Shown piece after piece: positions 21,697-23,712 of a DNA stretch of 23,712 nucleotides. The stretch covers positions 1 through 23,712 of the IMG/VR virus record IMGVR_UViG_3300032278_002022, one strand, 5' to 3'. The notes under the pieces are model-generated. The model saw only the letters and a program-made list of their open reading frames with translations. It made no database searches and was not told the DNA's origin. This DNA comes from a virus. Positions within the stretch are counted from its first letter, which is position 1, and every line of letters starts with the position of its first letter. The translations under genes and the position numbers were made by a program.

Positions 21697-21704
21697 TATT
21701 TATA
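21697..21704 (-). promoter_or_regulatory. T4-type late promoter TATAAATA
   Basis: Exact consensus octamer on the minus strand in the divergent 21691/21710 interval. It ends five bases before the ATG at 21691 and overlaps the ATG at 21697, so it decides the start of the minus-strand gene. Confidence 0.65.
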
Positions 21705-21709
21705 GGTAT

Positions 21710-22771
21710 ATGCAACGTAATTTTTTCTTAACGGATACAATGAAAACTGGTAATCATCAGACGTTTGAGCGGTTTTTAGATACCCATTCATTGCCAGATC
21801 AAAAAATAGATTATACTGGAGAATATTATACTCTACACAATTATGATTTAGATTCATATGATAGGAAATTTGCTTTAATTGATAGACGAATAGATAATGT
21901 TAGATTATTCAATAATGTAGAATATGAAAAAGAATTGTTAACAAGAATTAATTTATTACATAGTCAAGGATTTAAATTTATAATGGCATCTCCTTGGGAA
22001 TCGCATGAAAATATTCAGTCTGGCAAGGTATATCCAAACAATATAGGAGAAGTAGAATCTTTTAATTGGACAGGAGGAACAAGCTGGTTCTGGTTTTATA
22101 TGTACTATAAACATTTGAATAATAAATTTAAATCTACCCATGATCATTTTGGAAGTTATTGGTATAAAAAACATGATTTTTTATATTTGAATAAGCAACC
22201 AAGAGACCACAGAGTTATATTATATAATAAATTATTAAAAGAAAATGTATTATCAAATAGTATATACACTAATTGGCCAACTAGAAAGCTACCACCTGAG
22301 TATGAACTACCGTGGGCACAGAATTATCCACAATATGGTCTAGATCAAGACATTTATGAACAACCATATGTTGATACAGTTTGCTCAATAGTTTCTGAAA
22401 CTAATGATAATGATACAGATGTATTCATGACTGAAAAAATATGGAAACCTATTATTGCTCAACAAGTATTTGTAGTTCATGGAAATCATTTATATCTACA
22501 AAAATTAAGAGAGATGGGTTTTAAAACGTTTGGTTCTTATTTTGATGAGTCATATGATTTAGAACATGATAGAGATAAAAAAATAGATGCTATTGTTTCT
22601 TTGTGTAAAGATTTAAGAACAAAAGATTGGCAAGATATATATCGTCAGACAATTGTATTGAGACAACATAATTATGATACACTTTTTAATAAAGAAAAGT
22701 TAAGTGTGGAAGTTAATAAAACTTTAATTAGTTTTTTGGAATTTTTTGATAACGGACAAGTTTCTTCTTGA
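21710..22771 (+). CDS. Glycosyltransferase-like protein (GT10-like C-terminal motif)
   Basis: A 353-residue soluble protein. The middle holds DFLYLNKQPRDHRVILYNKL (156-175), a strand-loop segment with an Asn-x-x-x-R/H pattern common in phage-encoded glycosyltransferases. The C-terminal domain has SIVSETN (226-232) followed by DVFMTEKIWKPI (237-248), which resembles the donor-nucleotide site of GT10 (alpha-1,3-fucosyltransferase-type) enzymes (x-TEK-x-W-x-x), then GFKTF and DESYD (279-283). It may act on a host or virion glycan. No Shine-Dalgarno is clear; an ATG at 21740 (MKTGNHQTF) is an alternative start. The 3' end overlaps the convergent gene by 48 bases. It is alone on its strand. Confidence 0.65.
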   Translation: MQRNFFLTDTMKTGNHQTFERFLDTHSLPDQKIDYTGEYYTLHNYDLDSYDRKFALIDRRIDNVRLFNNVEYEKELLTRINLLHSQGFKFIMASPWESHENIQSGKVYPNNIGEVESFNWTGGTSWFWFYMYYKHLNNKFKSTHDHFGSYWYKKHDFLYLNKQPRDHRVILYNKLLKENVLSNSIYTNWPTRKLPPEYELPWAQNYPQYGLDQDIYEQPYVDTVCSIVSETNDNDTDVFMTEKIWKPIIAQQVFVVHGNHLYLQKLREMGFKTFGSYFDESYDLEHDRDKKIDAIVSLCKDLRTKDWQDIYRQTIVLRQHNYDTLFNKEKLSVEVNKTLISFLEFFDNGQVSS

Positions 22772-23712
22772 GAACCCTAATCGATCGACAAGTTTAACAG
22801 CATTACCAGTCTTATCAACAGCAACAAATCCTTCTGGATCAGTAACTTCTAATCCGCTATCTGTTTGGGCAAAGGAACCTATTGCCATTGCTTGATTCAT
22901 TTTTTTAAGTACAAAACCTTTTAGTAATTGAACTGACTTATAAAATATTAGCATCGCTTGTAGTGGTCGTTTAATTCTTGCCATGAATGCAGGCATTTGT
23001 TTCATTTTGTCTTGTCTTAATGTCAAAGCCTTTTGTGCTTTTAATCCTGCAATTTGTTGTTGCATTCTATCTGCGTAAAACTTTTTAAATCCTTGTAAGA
23101 ATTGATTTACGTTAGTTGGCAGTTGTCCTTGTTTAACCATTGCATTAATATACAATTGGAAGTAACCAACAAAGTCATTGTTTTGTCCTAATAAGTCTGA
23201 AAGATTACGTGGTACATTATTAAGTAGTCCTTCTAATTTTTCAATACCACCCATAAATTTTTGTGTTTCTTCTGCTGTAAATTTAGCAGAGCCTGACACA
23301 TCTTTGTATGTTGCATTGTCAAAAAATACATCGGGTAATTTTGAAAATGATTCAGTGTCTGCTCCTGCGGCCGCTGTCATGTCAGCAAATACTTCGCCAT
23401 TGTATGTTGTATGAAATATAATTCCTACTTTAGCAGTATCTATTTGTCTACCAATATCAGAATCTTCTGGTACTGCGTATGTAATTGTGTTAGGTTTAAA
23501 TGTTAAATGTGGAACATTATTAAAGTTCTTTCTTACAATGTCATCATCAGTAAACAGTAAGTCTCCTTGTACTACTCCTTGAATATTTAATTTTCGTAAA
23601 TGTACAAGACATTTTAATAGTTTTTGTCCTAAATCTTCTGTTCCATGATTGTTTGCTATATCTTTTTTAGTGTAGTTTACTTTGGCATTTTGAGCAAATA
23701 CTGATTTAGTAC
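22724..23712 (-). CDS. Conserved T4-like phage protein, 5' end beyond the window
   Basis: The frame stays open from the stop at 22724-22726 to the window edge, so the in-frame ATG at 23380 is internal. About 328 residues are visible. The N-terminal part includes SVFAQNAKVNYTKKDIANNH, then VVQGDLLFTDDD and NTITYAVPEDSD; the C-terminal part is basic and helical. I associate this pattern with a large conserved protein of T4-like cyanophages and pelagiphages of unknown function. VQGDLLF may be a strand with an acidic metal or nucleotide ligand, but the N-terminal region that would show a nucleotidyltransferase motif is outside the window. Its 3' end overlaps the glycosyltransferase-like gene by 48 bases. 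Confidence 0.75.
   Translation of the reverse strand, partial: TKSVFAQNAKVNYTKKDIANNHGTEDLGQKLLKCLVHLRKLNIQGVVQGDLLFTDDDIVRKNFNNVPHLTFKPNTITYAVPEDSDIGRQIDTAKVGIIFHTTYNGEVFADMTAAAGADTESFSKLPDVFFDNATYKDVSGSAKFTAEETQKFMGGIEKLEGLLNNVPRNLSDLLGQNNDFVGYFQLYINAMVKQGQLPTNVNQFLQGFKKFYADRMQQQIAGLKAQKALTLRQDKMKQMPAFMARIKRPLQAMLIFYKSVQLLKGFVLKKMNQAMAIGSFAQTDSGLEVTDPEGFVAVDKTGNAVKLVDRLGFSRRNLSVIKKFQKTN

Noticed and set aside
1-23712. tRNA genes, CRISPR arrays, insertion sequences
   Set aside because: No cloverleaf ending, regular spaced repeats, transposase or terminal inverted repeats were seen on reading.

Overview
The window reads as part of the genome of a tailed, T4-like marine myovirus, most likely a pelagiphage- or cyanophage-type relative. 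The evidence is strong A+T richness, dense gene packing with 1-17 base overlaps, a class Ia ribonucleotide reductase pair (nrdA, nrdB), a PAAR tail-spike tip, a beta-helix tailspike, tandem small structural proteins, an MGME1/Cas4-like exonuclease, and repeated T4-late-type promoter motifs (NNTAAATA). A phage-encoded ribosomal protein bL12 close to the SAR11/alphaproteobacterial form, together with the base composition, suggests a Pelagibacterales host; this is inference. No terminase, portal or major capsid gene lies in the window, and there is no gene-free stretch longer than about 300 bases.

Layout. 1-1191 (+): a tiny basic ORF overlapping bL12, then an FTR1-type iron permease behind a palindrome-covered promoter. 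1196-11532 (-): a 423-aa protein translationally coupled to the PAAR protein, nrdB and nrdA, an SGNH-like protein, a tailspike with pectate-lyase fold, a radical SAM protein, a PD-(D/E)XK exonuclease and an SGNH hydrolase. 11553-14853 (+): a divergently transcribed, overlapping cassette of three radical SAM genes, two of them paralogues. 14854-21691 (-): putative virion or head-associated proteins, small conserved phage proteins, a coiled-coil/membrane protein, a sulfotransferase-like protein, a terminator, three tandem structural paralogues with strong Shine-Dalgarno sites, an FkbM methyltransferase, a fourth paralogue and another head-associated candidate. 21710-22771 (+): a glycosyltransferase-like gene. 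22724-23712 (-): a conserved phage protein running off the window.

How it fits together. The virion genes and most of the backbone lie on the minus strand, with late-type promoters often only 5-8 bases before the start codon, which implies leaderless or nearly leaderless late mRNAs. The plus-strand islands carry cargo: a translation component, iron uptake, radical SAM chemistry and a glycosyltransferase. nrdAB has in addition a good host-type -35/-10 promoter. The most unusual content is bL12 next to an FTR1 permease under a candidate operator, and four radical SAM proteins in two architectures (auxiliary Cys domain N-terminal or C-terminal) close to SGNH, methyltransferase, glycosyltransferase and sulfotransferase-like genes. 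These could form an undescribed virion- or host-modification system, but no substrate is evident from sequence.
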